From NCBI GenBank assembly GCA_000467715.1, contig AJFK01000059.1, forward strand, positions 1-52,408: a stretch of 52,408 bases of DNA. The letters run 5' to 3'. Source of the stretch: Hysterium pulicare CBS 123377 (lineage: Eukaryota; Ascomycota; Dothideomycetes; Hysteriales; Hysteriaceae). This document shows positions 41,004 to 52,408 of this stretch, in pieces; within the stretch, counting starts at the first letter, position 1, and each line of letters begins with the position of its first letter. Below the pieces are notes generated by a model. It was not told the DNA's origin. It was given only the letters and a program-made list of their open reading frames with translations, and made no database searches. Made by a program: the position numbers and the translations under genes.

Positions 41004-41898
41004 CTATTTCTTCTTCCTGTCCTTTTTCTTTTTCGTTGTGGAGTCTGTACCACTGCTTGCACCGGAGCCTCCTGCTTCCCCCTGCATCTCGGCCATCATA
41101 TCCTGTAAGAAGTTCTCGCTGACACCTCCTCCTGTAAGGGCAGGCGAGTGGAGAGGGAGAATGGTATTCATCTTCCAACCGCGTGGTATAGCGGGCTCTG
41201 GGAGAGGCTCCTTTGGAGGGGGAAGGCCGGCAACTCGGAGGCGTAATGGTGTTTTTGCCGTGGCTGGATGGTCCTTGAGATATTTTGAAATTAAAGTGTA
41301 AAGGTGGTGCTCTAAGTGAAAATATGAAAGTTAGTTAATTTGGGTCTAGACATTCCTTAATTCAATGGACAGGGAAAACATCTTAGACGCAACATGGATA
41401 CAAAACGAAATACAGCGACAATAGCAGAGCTTCTTGGGGTGAAGTAGACTTACTATTCTTGATATTCTTTCCTATTTGTCGTCCATTCTCTTTCAGCAAG
41501 ATCCGGACTCGACCAGGATTGCTCCAATCTTTCGGGTGTGTCTTATCAGGCTCAAATACGACGTCAAGCCCCAATGATGCCGCCGCATCTACCATCTCAC
41601 GGGCCAGTGGGTTGGGTACTGCCAGCTCCTGTCCTACCCGACGACCTTCGGCCCGCGTCCGGCTGGTGTCGAAGTATACCGGGTACAGACATTGCCAATG
41701 CTTTGATTTCTCACGGTCCGTCGTGTGTTGTACAGATTGTCGCATTTGAGGCTGTAACATCTGCGTCGGGGCCAAAGAAGAAGATGATGAGGGGATATTT
41801 GCGGGCGCTATTATATGGGATGGATCCCAAGCTGAAAGATCCGTCTCGGGAGGATCGCTGTCGCTATCGCTGACTTCTTCTATTCGTGCGTGAGACAT
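41004..41898 (-). CDS. SEC65: Signal recognition particle subunit SRP19/Sec65
   Basis: Exons are 41898-41454 and 41311-41004, separated by a 142-bp intron (phase 1 join), giving 250 aa. SRP19 binds helices 6 and 8 of SRP RNA and promotes SRP54 loading for co-translational targeting to the ER. The first ~70 residues are acidic and Ser-rich, an extension common in fungal Sec65. The SRP19 domain begins SKHWQCLYPVYFDTSRTRAE and continues with GRRVGQELAVPNPLAREMVD, DKTHPKDWSNPGRVRI, and GKNIKNKHHLYTLISKYLKD across the splice site. The C-terminus ends in a very basic tail (KKKKDRKKK), as in yeast and human SRP19. The order and key basic patches are intact. Confidence 0.95.
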
Positions 41899-42285
41899 GG
41901 CGATGTGTGAAATCGGGAAGAAGCGTCTTCATTCAAAACTACCTATATCCGGTGGACTTGAAGACGTGAATGTGTTCGGGAAAAGTGGGATGGGTTGCGC
42001 TAACTTCCTGGGGAATACCGATCTCGGGCCGTAGATTCACGTGTTCGGGCAAGATCTCGGGTCATACTTTCCGGGATCTCGGGGGCAAGGGGCCTCGTCT
42101 ACGTCGCAGTCGACCGACCGAAAGCAGACGTCCATCCGTCCATGGCCCTAATTTTTTAGGACCACTTTAGACTCTGCTTGTCATGACACAGTCCCGAGGT
42201 GAGTACGCCCGCTTCGAGAATCACAGCACGTCGATCGTTGATCACCACAAGACCCTAGTGGCGATAATTAACGGCGTAACGTACG
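41899..42285. other. SEC65 upstream region
   Basis: This is the promoter side of SEC65. It contains a G/C-rich stretch with several repeated tctcggg/ctcgggg phrases (42010-42090). No gene is supported. Confidence 0.35.
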
Positions 42286-43310
42286 ATGGAGGCATCAGAA
42301 TTCCGTTGGCTGGAGCTTTCATCAAAGCTTCGAATAGATGGTTGTGTGAAGCAGGTTGATTCTTTTGTCGTTCGTTGTCCCATGATTCCCCTGGTTGAGA
42401 TCGCACTTTACTCACTTCTTCAAAAAGAATGCTATTCACCCACCGGCTTGGTGCGGAACAGTAACATGATATCCCTCAAGGCTACTTGGTCGAATCAGTG
42501 TTATTGGTGACAAGCCGATGTAAGCCTAGTCCATGCACCTTCCGTGAGCCATTGTGGAGGTCACAGTATCTCGTCAGATCCGCTCCCTTGTCGTGGCAAG
42601 GGCGGCTCAAAGCGTTAGGCTCATAGCTAGCATCCTGGCCTTTCCCAGTCTACACAAAATAGAGTTTCAATTCGTACTACGGTACGAAATCCTGAGGTCG
42701 TTTAAGAGGAGGGACTTGTCCGATATTTTCTATTCTTCTAGAAGCTGCCCAGACCGCAAAAGTTTCCAGATGCGGACACTGGCTGCTTTATTTAGTTAAA
42801 ACGTCAAGCCTCTCAAGCCTCTTGAATCTTTCTCTTTTCTAAACTGCTTCGATTTATCGCAGTGGGTATCACCACAGGACAATGGCTTGGTTTAGCTCAT
42901 GTAAGACGTTGCTATCCTATATCTGGAAGTCTGTAAGGTCATTGAGAGCCTATCAAGGGTCACTCACCTCACTCTTCTGCTCCGAAGTGCTTCCGTCGTC
43001 GCACCTGCGGTCAGCCGCCCGTCGGTCCAGCTCCGACGTCTGGGAGCGGCTTGTCGAGATAACTTCCTTCGAAGCTAGCCGCAAGGATCACGCCACTCTT
43101 CTCAAGCCTAAGATATCGGGCCGATCTTGGTTCAATGTCGATCCGCACCCTCTCACTCGGCACAGACACCTTCAAATCTTTCGGACATTGGCGCTGTGGA
43201 AAAGATTGAGTTTGTTCTCCGTCCATGGGATTCTTGGAATCTTGTAGAACCACGCAAATCCGTGGTCTGTACAGTACTATCTTGAAAGCCTTTAAGGATA
43301 TAACGTACAA
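42286..43310 (+). pseudogene. Possible broken F-box/LRR-like gene remnant
   Basis: Plus-strand frames contain leucine-rich, repeat-like phrases in different frames: VRLIASILAFPSLHKIEFQF near 42615-42675, SIRTLSLGTDTFKSFGHW near 43138-43200, and, shifted again, DIGAVEKIEFVLRPWDSWN near 43188-43245. The pattern of scoring a list and then finding the next Ile/Glu/Phe strand resembles fungal F-box/LRR proteins. Stops and frame changes break it. No intact start or F-box motif is visible. The assignment is tentative, and the region could be unrelated low-signal sequence. Confidence 0.22.
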
Positions 43311-44418
43311 CCAGCTCGCCCGATGATATTCGAGGATATCCTGTCTTGATCAATGACTGAGAGACATTATTTGACATGCCCGGTTATGCTTGCCTCGCGA
43401 TCCATGCGCCGCTTACACTGGCCGCTCGGCGTGTTTGCTCTGACGGACTTTAGACTATTGAAGGTCTGACATCACCAGTAACGTCCAGATAAGCACGACG
43501 ACTAGCTTCAGAGGGAATTACTCATTGGCGGTGGGCGGGAATCAACACAACGAGTAGCAACTCATAACCTAAGCCCTGGCTGTCGCGTGGGAACCGCCAT
43601 GGCGCTTGTTGAACCCTCATTACTGGACTCTCCATGAGACCTGCAGACGTCAAATTTAGGGCCTATTGAGCTGCATTAACATAACCGTAGTCTCTTGCCA
43701 TGCTCCTGATGGCGGCTGAATCCGCTTTAGGTTCTGTTTTCCGAACATTTTCCCCTGTCCCCGGGCTAACATGGCAATCAACCGTCCGGGTGTAAAGGAC
43801 AATTGCATGAGCAAGCGTAGTCACTTGACCCTCAAGAATGGCCTAGGGCGAGTACAGCTCATATACCAACGTCGCTGACGTGGTCTACCTAAAGGTATTT
43901 TCGATTATCATGAATGGCCTCTAGGACTTATAGACCCAATCGAATGCATCGTGCAAAGTCGCGGCAAACTCCGAGCTAGATCCAGAGGATATAGACAAAG
44001 GATCCAGATTTATTCGACTTGGCTCAGGGATCTCGGCGCGGACCGATGAAAAAGCTTACTTTCGGCATGCCGAACGAGCAGGAACGGTACGATTGCGTCC
44101 CTCCCTCCCAAAGGCGACTTCCACTTTTAGTTATGACTGACTATTTGGGAACCTATTCCGAAGCCACCAAGTACTCTATATGACGGCGTCCCATGGTAGG
44201 CCATAGTAGTATTACTGGTACATATAATGTCCTATTTCTTTGCCCGTCTCCTGCAGCAAGGCGCTGTAAAGAAGAAAGAACAACGACAAGTTTGCCCATT
44301 CTCTGACCACTTCGACCTGACGACACACTAGCGTACCATAGCACAGCGAACTTAAATAGTGGGCAAGAACACCTGAGAAATGTATCGAGTCTTACGCTAA
44401 TAGTTTGTACGAGCAGCT
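43311..44418. other. Intergenic upstream of the aminotransferase
   Basis: A 1.1-kb gap without a supported gene, RNA or repeat. The last 200 bp presumably hold the aminotransferase promoter. Confidence 0.35.
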
Positions 44419-46223
44419 ATGGCTGGGGCAGTTATTGCCGACGAGGGCAACGGACTAGTGGAACCTAACACAGTTACTATCAAACCTTCGGCAACAAAGA
44501 GTGCCGTTTTACATCGTCACATTCATCATGAACCTCTCCCCGTCGTTGGCGGATCGGGCAATTATCTTGAGCTCAGCAACGGCCAGAAGATCTTAGACGC
44601 GACAGGAGGTGCTGCCGTGTCATGTCTAGGACATGGAAATAGCAGGGTCAAAGAAGCAGTTCTACGTCAAATGGATCAAGTCTCCTATTGCCACTCTCTT
44701 TTCTTCGGGACATCATGTGTAGAAGGTCTGGGCAAGGAATTGATTGACGCGACTGGCGGCCAAATGGCAAAAGCCTTTATTGTCAGCTCCGGTAAGCCCT
44801 TTGGAGATGACCCAGAAAACCTGAAGGACTGACGTCAATAAGGATCTGAGGCTATGGAGGCAGCAATGAAGCTCGCTAGACAACACTTCTTGGAGTTGTC
44901 TCCACGTCAACCTACTCGCACAAAGTTCATTGCAAGAAATGAATCTTATCATGGAACGACTTTAGGATCGCTTTCGATGAGTGGTCATGTAGCACGAAGG
45001 GCACTTTATGAGCCTATGCTTCTGAAGAATGTCAGTCGAGTATCAGCCTGCAACGCTTACCGTGGCATCCTAGACGGAGAAGATTTGAATTCGTATGTGG
45101 CCAGGCTAGCGCAAGAGTTAGACGACGAGTTTGTACGACTTGGCCCAGAAACTGTATGCGCTTTTGTTGCAGAGCCAGTCGTTGGTGCAGTAAGTAAGAC
45201 CCTCTATCAAAGAGAACCATAGTGGATCGGAGCACACTTAAATTGAGGTCTCTTGGTTGAATCCGACCACCAATCAGTACAATCAGACGTCATGATTGGT
45301 TCAATCCGATCGTTGGTTCCCGCTGAAGCTTCGGCTCCCATTCCTATTCCAACTTCAGAACGACATGCAAAACTACTTTCCTGCAAGGCCGAGAATGCTG
45401 ACAAGTGGCCAGGCTCTCGGCTGTGTACCTTCAGTACCTGGATACTTCCAGGCCATGAAGAAGGTCTGCGACAAATACGGTGCATTACTCATATTTGACG
45501 AAGTCATGAGTGGTATGGGCCGCACTGGAACCCTTCATGCTTGGGAGCAAGAAGGAGTGGTACCCGACATTCAGACTATCGGCAAAGGCCTCGGAGGCGG
45601 TTACGCTCCGGTGGCTGGACTGCTGATAGGGCACCGAGTACTCAACGCTCTTGACAATGGCACTGGGGCCTTTGCGCATGGACATACGTACCAAGGTCAC
45701 CCTATCGCCTGTGCAGCTGCTTTGGAAGTCCAGCGTATCATTAGAGAAGAAGGCCTAGTGGCCAATGTGCGACGAATGGGGGAATTGCTTTCTTCACTGC
45801 TAAAGGAGAACCTCGAAGAGCATCCTCATGTGGGAAATATACGTGGCCGAGGACTTTTGTGGGGCGTAAGTCGATACCCCACTCCAAAAGACCCCTTTAC
45901 AACTGTGACTGAACCACTTAGATTGAGTTTGTTCGCGACAAGGCTACCAAGCAGCCTTTCGACCCAAAAGATGGAATTGCCATGCGAGTACATGAGAAAG
46001 GTATGCCCCATAATTTAACTGATATTGAAAGCAGTGCTAATGATGGCTCCAAGGGATACTACCCCCATACAATATCTCACTCTATCCTGGTAGCGGTACC
46101 GTCGATGGGAAATCTGGGGACCACATACTTCTCGCTCCTGCCTACAATGTTACAGAATCAGACATCAGATTGATTGTGGATACAACGGCGAAGGTCATTG
46201 AAGACTTCTTCGCTGACTTCTAA
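44419..46223 (+). CDS. Class III PLP-dependent aminotransferase
   Basis: Exons are 44419-44791, 44843-45189, 45413-45865, 45922-46000 and 46054-46223, giving 473 aa. The introns are 51, 223, 56 and 53 bp. It is a fold-type I omega-aminotransferase of the GABA/acetylornithine/DAPA group. Landmarks: ILDATGGAAVSCLGHGNSRV, the PLP phosphate site SSGSEAMEAAMKLAR, ESYHGTTLGSLSMSG, AFVAEPVVGA, Asp269 in LLIFDEVMSGMGRTG (pairs with the PLP ring nitrogen) and the Schiff-base Lys298 in TIGKGLGGGYAPVAG. GHTYQGHPIACAAALE and the C-terminal GDHILLAPAYNV follow. It resembles the bacterial YodT-like class III enzymes common in filamentous fungi; the amino donor cannot be deduced. No targeting peptide is obvious. 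The catalytic set is complete. Confidence 0.9.
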
Positions 46224-46346
46224 AATTGATACCGGATAGCGAAATGCTCCTTAGATTGTTGTTAGACACTTATGAAATGCGTGGAGTTATGTCACTCAGC
46301 TTGACGTTTTTTTATTCGATAAGGAGGAAGATGACTGATCATTACC
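46224..46346. other. 3' flank of the aminotransferase gene
   Basis: A short AT-rich stretch after the stop, probably the 3' UTR and polyadenylation region. Confidence 0.3.
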
Positions 46347-47142
46347 TTATTGGGCGCTGGCACTAGAGCCCGTTTGAGATGATACTTGCGATACCGATTC
46401 ATCATTTGCACGCTGTACCCAATGCATCGCTTCGAGCTGTTCCTTCTTGACTGGCTCGATCTGTGTTATCGACTTAAACTGTATGGGTGGCCTTAAAGCT
46501 TGAGATAGCATACCGGATGTGTAAAGACGCAGAAGGATTCTGATGGGAGGTCTTGGCGGTCACGTTTGCTGCAACAATACTCGGCTGCCCCGAGACACAT
46601 TCCGAACCATTATTAAGAAAATTGGCCACGCACTGTGACGATGCACGAATGCGGTAAGTCACAGCTCTTTTCAGGGCATCCGGCGGCTGCGTGTAAGCGA
46701 TGCGGCACATGCAGCTGCAGACAGACCCAACTCGAGTGAGGACATACATGTATGTGACTCTCTGAAGGAAGACGAATGAGGCATTTGCTATGGCTGAGAG
46801 AAGTCATCTTGTTTTATAACTGTCATCTTACTCACCGCGCGCCACAATTAACAGACCGCCGGGAAATATGCCGCCTTTAAACATTGCCCTCGCCTTCGGT
46901 GGCTGTCGTATCCGATGATAAAGGACCATCTCAGCTGGGTACCTCGAGTGTTTGAGACCCTGAAGACACAAGTTCAGGCATATCTTCACACCGACGAAAC
47001 ATTCAATCCTGATCCGGCCTGTTACACGAAAGCACACGTGATAGTGAGTAGAAGCGTGATCAATTTGCTTCAAGGAGCCCCTCCTTGACTCCCGGCGTGC
47101 CAAAGTTGGGGAGCAAACTGTTCTTTGGTCGATGTTCAACAC
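46347..47142 (-). CDS. Possible spliced minus-strand gene, unresolved
   Basis: Three minus-strand pieces look coding but I cannot join them cleanly. A C-terminal piece ending at TAA 46347-46349 reads IEPVKKEQLEAMHWVQRAND...SSASAQ. A middle frame (46474-46749) contains ALKRAVTYRIRASSQCVANF and a gtatgc donor. A 5' piece up to 47142 ends with MFKGGIFPGGLLIVARG just before a clean gtgagt donor. Acceptor choices between the pieces give conflicting phases. It may be a small gene with short exons, two genes, or chance. No family was recognised. Confidence 0.25.
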
Positions 47143-48159
47143 ATCAAATGATTTACAGCGCGACCAGTCCTTTTATTACTCTTCGGTGCATACCATGGAG
47201 GTTTCACGCCCCAAATGCTGTGACATCGGCTTTGGCAAGGCAACCGGCTGGCTAAGTGCCTTGGGTGGAGTGAGACGCTAGGAGCAAGGACGCGCCAGAG
47301 GGTGGCCTGCGGTTCCCATCCACTCGACGTTTTTGACAGCAGAGGCTCGAGGCTGACTCTAGTTTTCCTGTATAATCTGATCACCTTGCCCACCGACAGG
47401 GCTGAGCAAGCATATAGTGAGCCATGATCTGAGGTTGGAGCGGCATGCAGCCGGCGGGAGTGGGCAGTTCACTTAATATTAACTCGCGTCGGAAGCGGCG
47501 TCCTTCTTTCCAACGCGGGTGAATAGAGGTTAGCAGTCCCCCAACGAGCAGGCGTGAAATTCGTAGTGCCTCTCGCGCACACACACACTACGCCGCTTTG
47601 GCCGTGAACATGTCTTCCAAAGTAACAGCGGATGGGTGAAGGAGAGCAGCGATCATAGAAAATAAAGGCCGTGAAAATTCTGGTCGGCTGCTTGCTACGA
47701 CGCTTTTGGGGATGGAGCACAGAGCCAGAAACCTCGCGCGCTCGTCATCTTTTGGAAGCCAATCCGCGCTAAGCACCACCAGTGAACTCCGCAAGATCAG
47801 TGATGCCCTCCCCAAACCCACCCATACTTCTGGCATGTAACAGCGCTCGCCATCTTTACTCTCGTGCACTCGACACCGCTGATTCCTCTGAGCCACATCT
47901 TTCCGTGCCCTCATGAGTTCTTTCTCGGTGGCCTGAAGAGAAGAGTTCTCCACTTTCTCCTCTTCGGTCGGCTGGCGAGATAACGGGCCTTGTCGCCGCA
48001 GCACACGTCGACAATACCCTCGAGAAGCAGAGTTTTGCATTGGAAATATCCCCCAACTTGTCAATTCACCATCAGCACTCTCTCCCTCACTTCGACGGCC
48101 GTACGCCTGCAGCAACCGATCGAGAAGTGTTCAGCTAGCGCTGTGACGCTTCCCTGGCA
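47143..48159. other. Upstream region of the LAMMER kinase
   Basis: One kilobase holding the kinase promoter and leader. A 175-codon minus-strand frame (47588-48115) reaches to within 45 bp of the kinase ATG but lacks domain signal. A small perfect hairpin (tcaaggag-ccc-ctccttga) lies at 47070-47088, just outside. Confidence 0.35.
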
Positions 48160-50451
48160 ATGTCAACTCCTTCCACGGCCACAGCCCTTCATCCTCCTCA
48201 TCAACACCATTTTTCGCACCATCAGACATATCAGCCATCTATTTCCAACGGTCAACTATCAAATGGCTCGGCTCGGCTAGGGAATTCCCTCTATAACGGC
48301 TACTCCAGCGGCACGTCCAATTCCGACCTTCGAAGGACCGCGACCGGCCACACAAGGCAACCCCAGAGTCAACAATTACCACCTCTCACGAACGGGAATT
48401 CGTCCGACATGAACCAGAGTGAAAGCCGGGACAGCCTGAGGAAGCGGAATCCCGATTGGGCAGATTTTTACAAGAATGGCCTACCCAAAGAGGTCATTGT
48501 GATAGACGACGACGATGATGACGAACCCGCTTCCCAACCTCCTCCGCGGCAAACCCAGCAAAGTCGAACAGTAGCAAACGGTAGCACAAGACATACGGAT
48601 AAGAAGAGGAAGACAACCGCTTCTACGGCTTACGATCCCGTCTACAACCAGCAAACGTCGTACTCGACAACGCAGACTCCCTACTACGATTCACCCTCGA
48701 ACCATACAACAATATCGACCGATCGGACAACATCTGCATTGAACACAACTGCCGCAACCTCGCTCGGCTCACAAGCTAGTAATGGCACATATATCGCGCC
48801 TCAAGAGAATGGAGTTGTGGGACAGAAGCGGAAGCGAACACGGCAGGCAACCCAGGACGAGGCTAAGGAAGCCAAACGGAGAGAAGTCGATTATAATGGG
48901 GATCCGTTCAGCCTTTACGTCCCACCACCAAATCCACCAATTAAGGCCAAAGATGTCTACGTCCAAATAGTTCACGATGTAGGATTCGCAACATCTTATC
49001 AGACTGAGCCTTTGCTGACTAAATACAGAAATCACATACGAAAGATCAGAAAGTTGACGATGAAGATGGCCACTATCTTGTAAATCCTGATGCAGATCTG
49101 ACCGATCGATGTACGTGCACGACGATGACTCCCACAGGTCACATACAGAGAGCCATACTAAAATCTCGTAGATCAAATCATAAAACTCCTTGGCCAAGGG
49201 ACTTTTGGCAAAGTGGTGCAGGCTTGGGATCGAAGGAAAAATACCGAGTGTGCTATCAAAGTCATTCGTTCAGTTCCTAAATATCGCGATGCTTCCCGGA
49301 TTGAGCTCCGAGTGCTCTCAACATTAGCATCGAACGATAAACACAATCAGAACCGCTGCATACACCTCCGAGACTGCTTCGACTTCCGGAACCATATCTG
49401 CATTGTCACGGATTTATACGGGCAGAGTGTGTTCGACTTTTTGAAATTGAACAGCTTCGTCCCATTTCCGAGCACACATATTCAAAAGTTTGCCAAGCAA
49501 CTTTTCACAAGCGTGGCTTGTATGTCGTTTCTTCCATGAATATAGGCTTGCACACTGACACGTCACAGTCCTGCATGATCTCAATCTCATTCACACCGAT
49601 CTGAAGCCCGAGAACATACTCTTGGTCAACAACCAATACCAGACTTTCACCTACAATCGGCAGGTTCCGTCTTCATCAACGACGAGTAATCGCTCTGCCA
49701 AGCACCGAAAAGTACTATTAGACCCTGAGATCCGATTGATTGACTTCGGATCAGCCACTTTTAATGATGAGTACCATTCCTCGGTTGTGTCAACACGACA
49801 TTATCGTGCACCCGAGATCATTCTCAACCTTGGGTGGAGTTTCCCGTGCGATATTTGGAGTATCGGGTGTATTCTTGTCGAGTTCTACACCGGTGACGCA
49901 TTATTCCAGACTCACGACAACCTAGAACATCTTGCCATGATGGAGGCAGTGTGTGGAGGCAAGTTGGATAAGGAAATCATCAAAGCAGTGTACAGGAACG
50001 AGAGAGGATCGTCTCGTAATTCTGCCACAGCGTAAGATCTCTTCCAAGCAAGCCCAGAAATCACTATTGACAGTACCGACCAGCTATTTCAAGAACCAGA
50101 AACTCGACTATCCTAACAGTGAAACGCCAAAGGCATCTAGGAAATATGTCAAGGCGATGAGGAAACTTAATGTAAGTGTGTCATGAATCTGTAACTTAAC
50201 CACATGTCTAATACTTGCTACTGCTTCAGGAGACTATACCTCAACTCAGCACATTCAATCGCCAATTCCTTGACTTGCTTCGGAAGATTTTTGTATATGA
50301 TCCCAAAAAGCGAATAACGGCTAAGCAGGCTTTGCAACATCCTTGGTTCAAGGAGAGCCTAATGGACGACGGCACAGAAGCTCACAAGATCCGGCTTGAG
50401 AAGGAGCGGAAGGAGAGGTCGCGAGTACGACAGGAACAGAACCGGTATTAA
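48160..50451 (+). CDS. KNS1: LAMMER/CLK dual-specificity protein kinase
   Basis: Six exons: 48160-48978, 49029-49110, 49172-49519, 49569-50031, 50084-50171 and 50230-50451, giving 673 aa. The introns are 50, 61, 49, 52 and 58 bp. It is the fungal CLK homologue (Kns1 in budding yeast, Lkh1 in fission yeast), which acts on SR-type splicing factors and on transcription and stress outputs. Residues 1-270 are disordered and rich in Ser, Thr, Gln and Asn, with an acidic run and basic KRKRTRQ stretches likely to be nuclear signals. The kinase domain starts [15 protein letters not shown] (301-315), with Lys330 in ECAIKV, catalytic HTDLKPEN (Asp427), Asp475 in IDFGSA, RHYRAPE, and the defining EHLAMME at 536-542. 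The end is [16 protein letters not shown] plus a charged tail. The fourth intron acceptor (50083) was chosen because it yields [15 protein letters not shown], as in relatives. Confidence 0.93.
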
Positions 50452-51233
50452 AGGGCGGAAGGCAAAGATGATGCTACGACTATGTTCTACTTTAGTTGTG
50501 GTGTACAGGGGCGGATGGTTCACTCTCATCTTCAGCATTTATGACCAGCAAGGCGACATGATGCATGGAGGGCTTCAGGATTGAGGTCCACAACTGGGGT
50601 TATTGGCGTTACTGCAGTGTTTTGCTCTTCATTTTGAAACTTCTTCAATGCTGCTGTTATCGACCGGACGGAAACACATACCTTGTGTATTCCCCAATGT
50701 CTAATAGCCTATCGCCAACGGCGGGCCTTATTTGCATTATACCAGCCAGACAAAAGCTTGATGCTCTTTTGCATTTACGCGCACCTACTCAGATGCGGCT
50801 AGAGTAGACTGGAGTTTGGATTGTGTTCCGACTCGTCTACCTATGTGAGAGGCATGAAGAGAGAAATGAGAAGAAGGGAATTGCGAGGTTGCGGTGAATG
50901 TGCTCCTCCTCGGGAAGGAGGAGGTTTGTGGAGCAGTAATGGCAGGATAGCCGGTGAATATTGATCTCTGGCCTTCCATTTGTTCAAGACTGATAGAATG
51001 TGACGAAGTGAAAGTGATTACAAACTGAACTGACGAAAACGTAAGTGCGTGACGACGCCACTACCACTTCTCCCTCGATACCTTTGACATGCGGGTGTGC
51101 CTGCGGTAGGGCTGAGAAACCGGAATGGTTAACCGAGAGACGCGCCAAGAGTTGTGTTTACATCCATCACGTCTTTAGCACCACTTGCGCCGCTCTGAAA
51201 TACGACAGCGACTATTAATTTCCCACACCGAAA
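50452..51233. other. Intergenic between kinase and MTW1
   Basis: About 780 bp covering the kinase 3' flank and the MTW1 promoter. Short frames at 50565-50807 and 50785-50979 are unsupported. Confidence 0.35.
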
Positions 51234-52408
51234 ATGGCGAGTTCGAAACAGATAGAGACGTTACTACTAACAGAACACTTCCGCTTCACGCCAATTGTAA
51301 GCCTTGCTCTACAACATCCCTCCGACACCCGAACCTCGACCAGCATACTAACGTTTCCAACCCACAAGGCTCTCATCGACGATATAATCAACATAGTAAA
51401 CGAACGTACGTACAGCGCAACCGATCAACTCGAGTCCGCGCTCCTCAGCGCCGATCCCTCTGCTCTGGGCTTCTCCTTGCGCGCCGAAGCTGAGGGTCGC
51501 ATACCGGATACAGACGAGAACGGAAATGCAGTGTTCCCGGAATCGAAGCTGGAGATTGAAGAGGGAGTGCAGAAGTTAGAGACGCTGCTTGAGAATACCA
51601 TTGATAAGAACTTCGACAAGTTGGAGATTTATACGCTGAGAAATGTCTTAACGGTGCCGGGGGAGTTCGCGGCGTGGGTTAGGTTGGGACATTATGAAGT
51701 AAGTCTTTGATCTATTTCGCCAGTTGGAAGGGTTGTGAGGATCATAGAGTCCTTGAGCACCTCCATTGGCTTCACTATCAGCTGAACTAGGAACGGTGCA
51801 TCTAGCTAACATCCACGGCTCACAGAACCTCACCTTCCCCCCGAAAGACCCAACCCTAACACCAGAATCCCTCCACCAACTCCGGCGCAAAGCCCAAGAA
51901 ACACAAAAACTCCACACCGCCCTCCTGGCCGAAAAAACCCGCAACGAAGCCCTCCTCTCCAACCTCCGCTCGCTCCTCTCACCCGCACAACCTCTTCAAA
52001 AACAAAAACCCCGCTCCTCGACCTCGCCCAAGAAACAGGCCGGCCAGAACACAAACAAAGTAACATTCGACTTCCTGACCCACAGCTCGGCCTCCAAAAA
52101 CCTCGGCATCCAACCTCTCCCCAATACTAACCCCCACCACGCCAAGCACAACACCGCTCAGGAGTCGCAGGTCGGGCCCCTGACAACACACACAACCTTC
52201 ACCCTCTCCCAACTCCCGCACCTGCGCGCCCAGCTCGCGGCGCTGCGGCCTTACATAGCGAGCTCGGCGCTGCCCAGCTCGGCGGTCGACGAGCAGGCCA
52301 AGCTGGCGAAGGAGAGGAGAGACTATGTTGAGAGTCAGACGAGGCGGATTTTGGAGAGGAGGGGTATTGATGTGAGGGGGGGTGGGGCGGAGGCTTTGGA
52401 GGGTGGGG
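51234..52408 (+). CDS. MTW1: Mis12/Mtw1 kinetochore protein (3' end cut off)
   Basis: Exons are 51234-51296, 51369-51698 and 51826 to beyond the window end. The introns are 72 bp (with a perfect tactaac branch) and 127 bp. The visible part encodes 325 residues with no stop yet. Mtw1/Mis12 is the core subunit of the MIND/Mis12 complex, linking inner centromere CENP-C to the Ndc80 complex. The N-terminal Mis12 domain reads LLTEHFRFTPIALIDDIINI, with the splice site after FTPI, then EIEEGVQKLETLLENTIDKN, FDKLEIYTLRNVLTVPGEF and WVRLGHYENLTFPP. A coiled-coil segment (LHQLRRKAQETQKLHTALLA) follows, and then a Ser/Lys/Gln-rich region typical of the fungal C-terminal half. The gene is truncated only by the window edge. 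Confidence 0.93.

Noticed and set aside
47070-47088. Perfect 8-bp hairpin with a 3-nt loop
   Set aside because: It is too short to distinguish from chance in 52 kb, has no T-run, and RNA polymerase II terminators do not use such hairpins.
47588-48115. A 175-codon minus-strand open frame just upstream of the LAMMER kinase
   Set aside because: It lies antisense to the kinase leader, shows no domain, signal or splice logic, and its length is achievable by chance in GC-rich sequence.
1-52408. tRNA, rRNA, riboswitch or CRISPR features
   Set aside because: No tRNA B-box with a matching cloverleaf, no rRNA-like conserved blocks and no regularly spaced direct repeats were recognised by eye; a covariance-model scan would be the decisive test.

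Overview
The window comes from a filamentous ascomycete (Pezizomycotina). It contains many short GT-AG introns, mostly 47-80 bp, usually with CTAAC/CTGAC-type branch sites. Proteins are of fungal type (Coy1/CASP, D-arabinono-lactone oxidase, LAMMER kinase, Dbp6, Mtw1), and an AT-only, TpA-rich block at the left edge looks like repeat-induced point mutation. The class of fungus cannot be settled from the sequence alone. All exon structures below were built by hand from reading frames, splice consensus and family knowledge, and each complete multi-exon model sums to whole codons.

Left part (1-16.3 kb): an RIP-like edge, a 123-aa orphan gene, a three-exon PAP2 lipid phosphatase, a convergent ALO1 gene, a small gene interrupted by an in-frame TAG, and a GMC oxidoreductase bracketed by two inverted, diverged copies of a roughly 200-bp terminal-inverted-repeat element (8898-9099 and 11851-12051). 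These are followed by a 335-aa orphan and a four-exon MFS transporter. This section is the accessory-like part.

Central part (16.7-36.9 kb): mostly housekeeping genes. Prefoldin subunit 4 (GIM3), a Vps3-like CORVET tether and Golgi COY1/CASP (the last two divergent from one short promoter), a secreted DUF3455 protein, GPI3/PIG-A divergent from the ribosome-biogenesis helicase DBP6, then a gene-poor gap and a secreted aspergillopepsin-type aspartic protease.

Right part (36.9-52.4 kb): long gene-poor stretches carry broken coding remnants. They alternate with SRP19 (SEC65), a class III aminotransferase, a LAMMER kinase and, cut by the window end, the Mis12/Mtw1 kinetochore subunit.

No biosynthetic cluster, RNA gene or CRISPR array was seen. 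The most notable unlabelled structure is the inverted pair of small transposon-like elements around the GMC gene. Next come the in-frame stop at 8393, a catalytic-site substitution in the GMC enzyme, and several possible pseudogenes in the gene-poor blocks.
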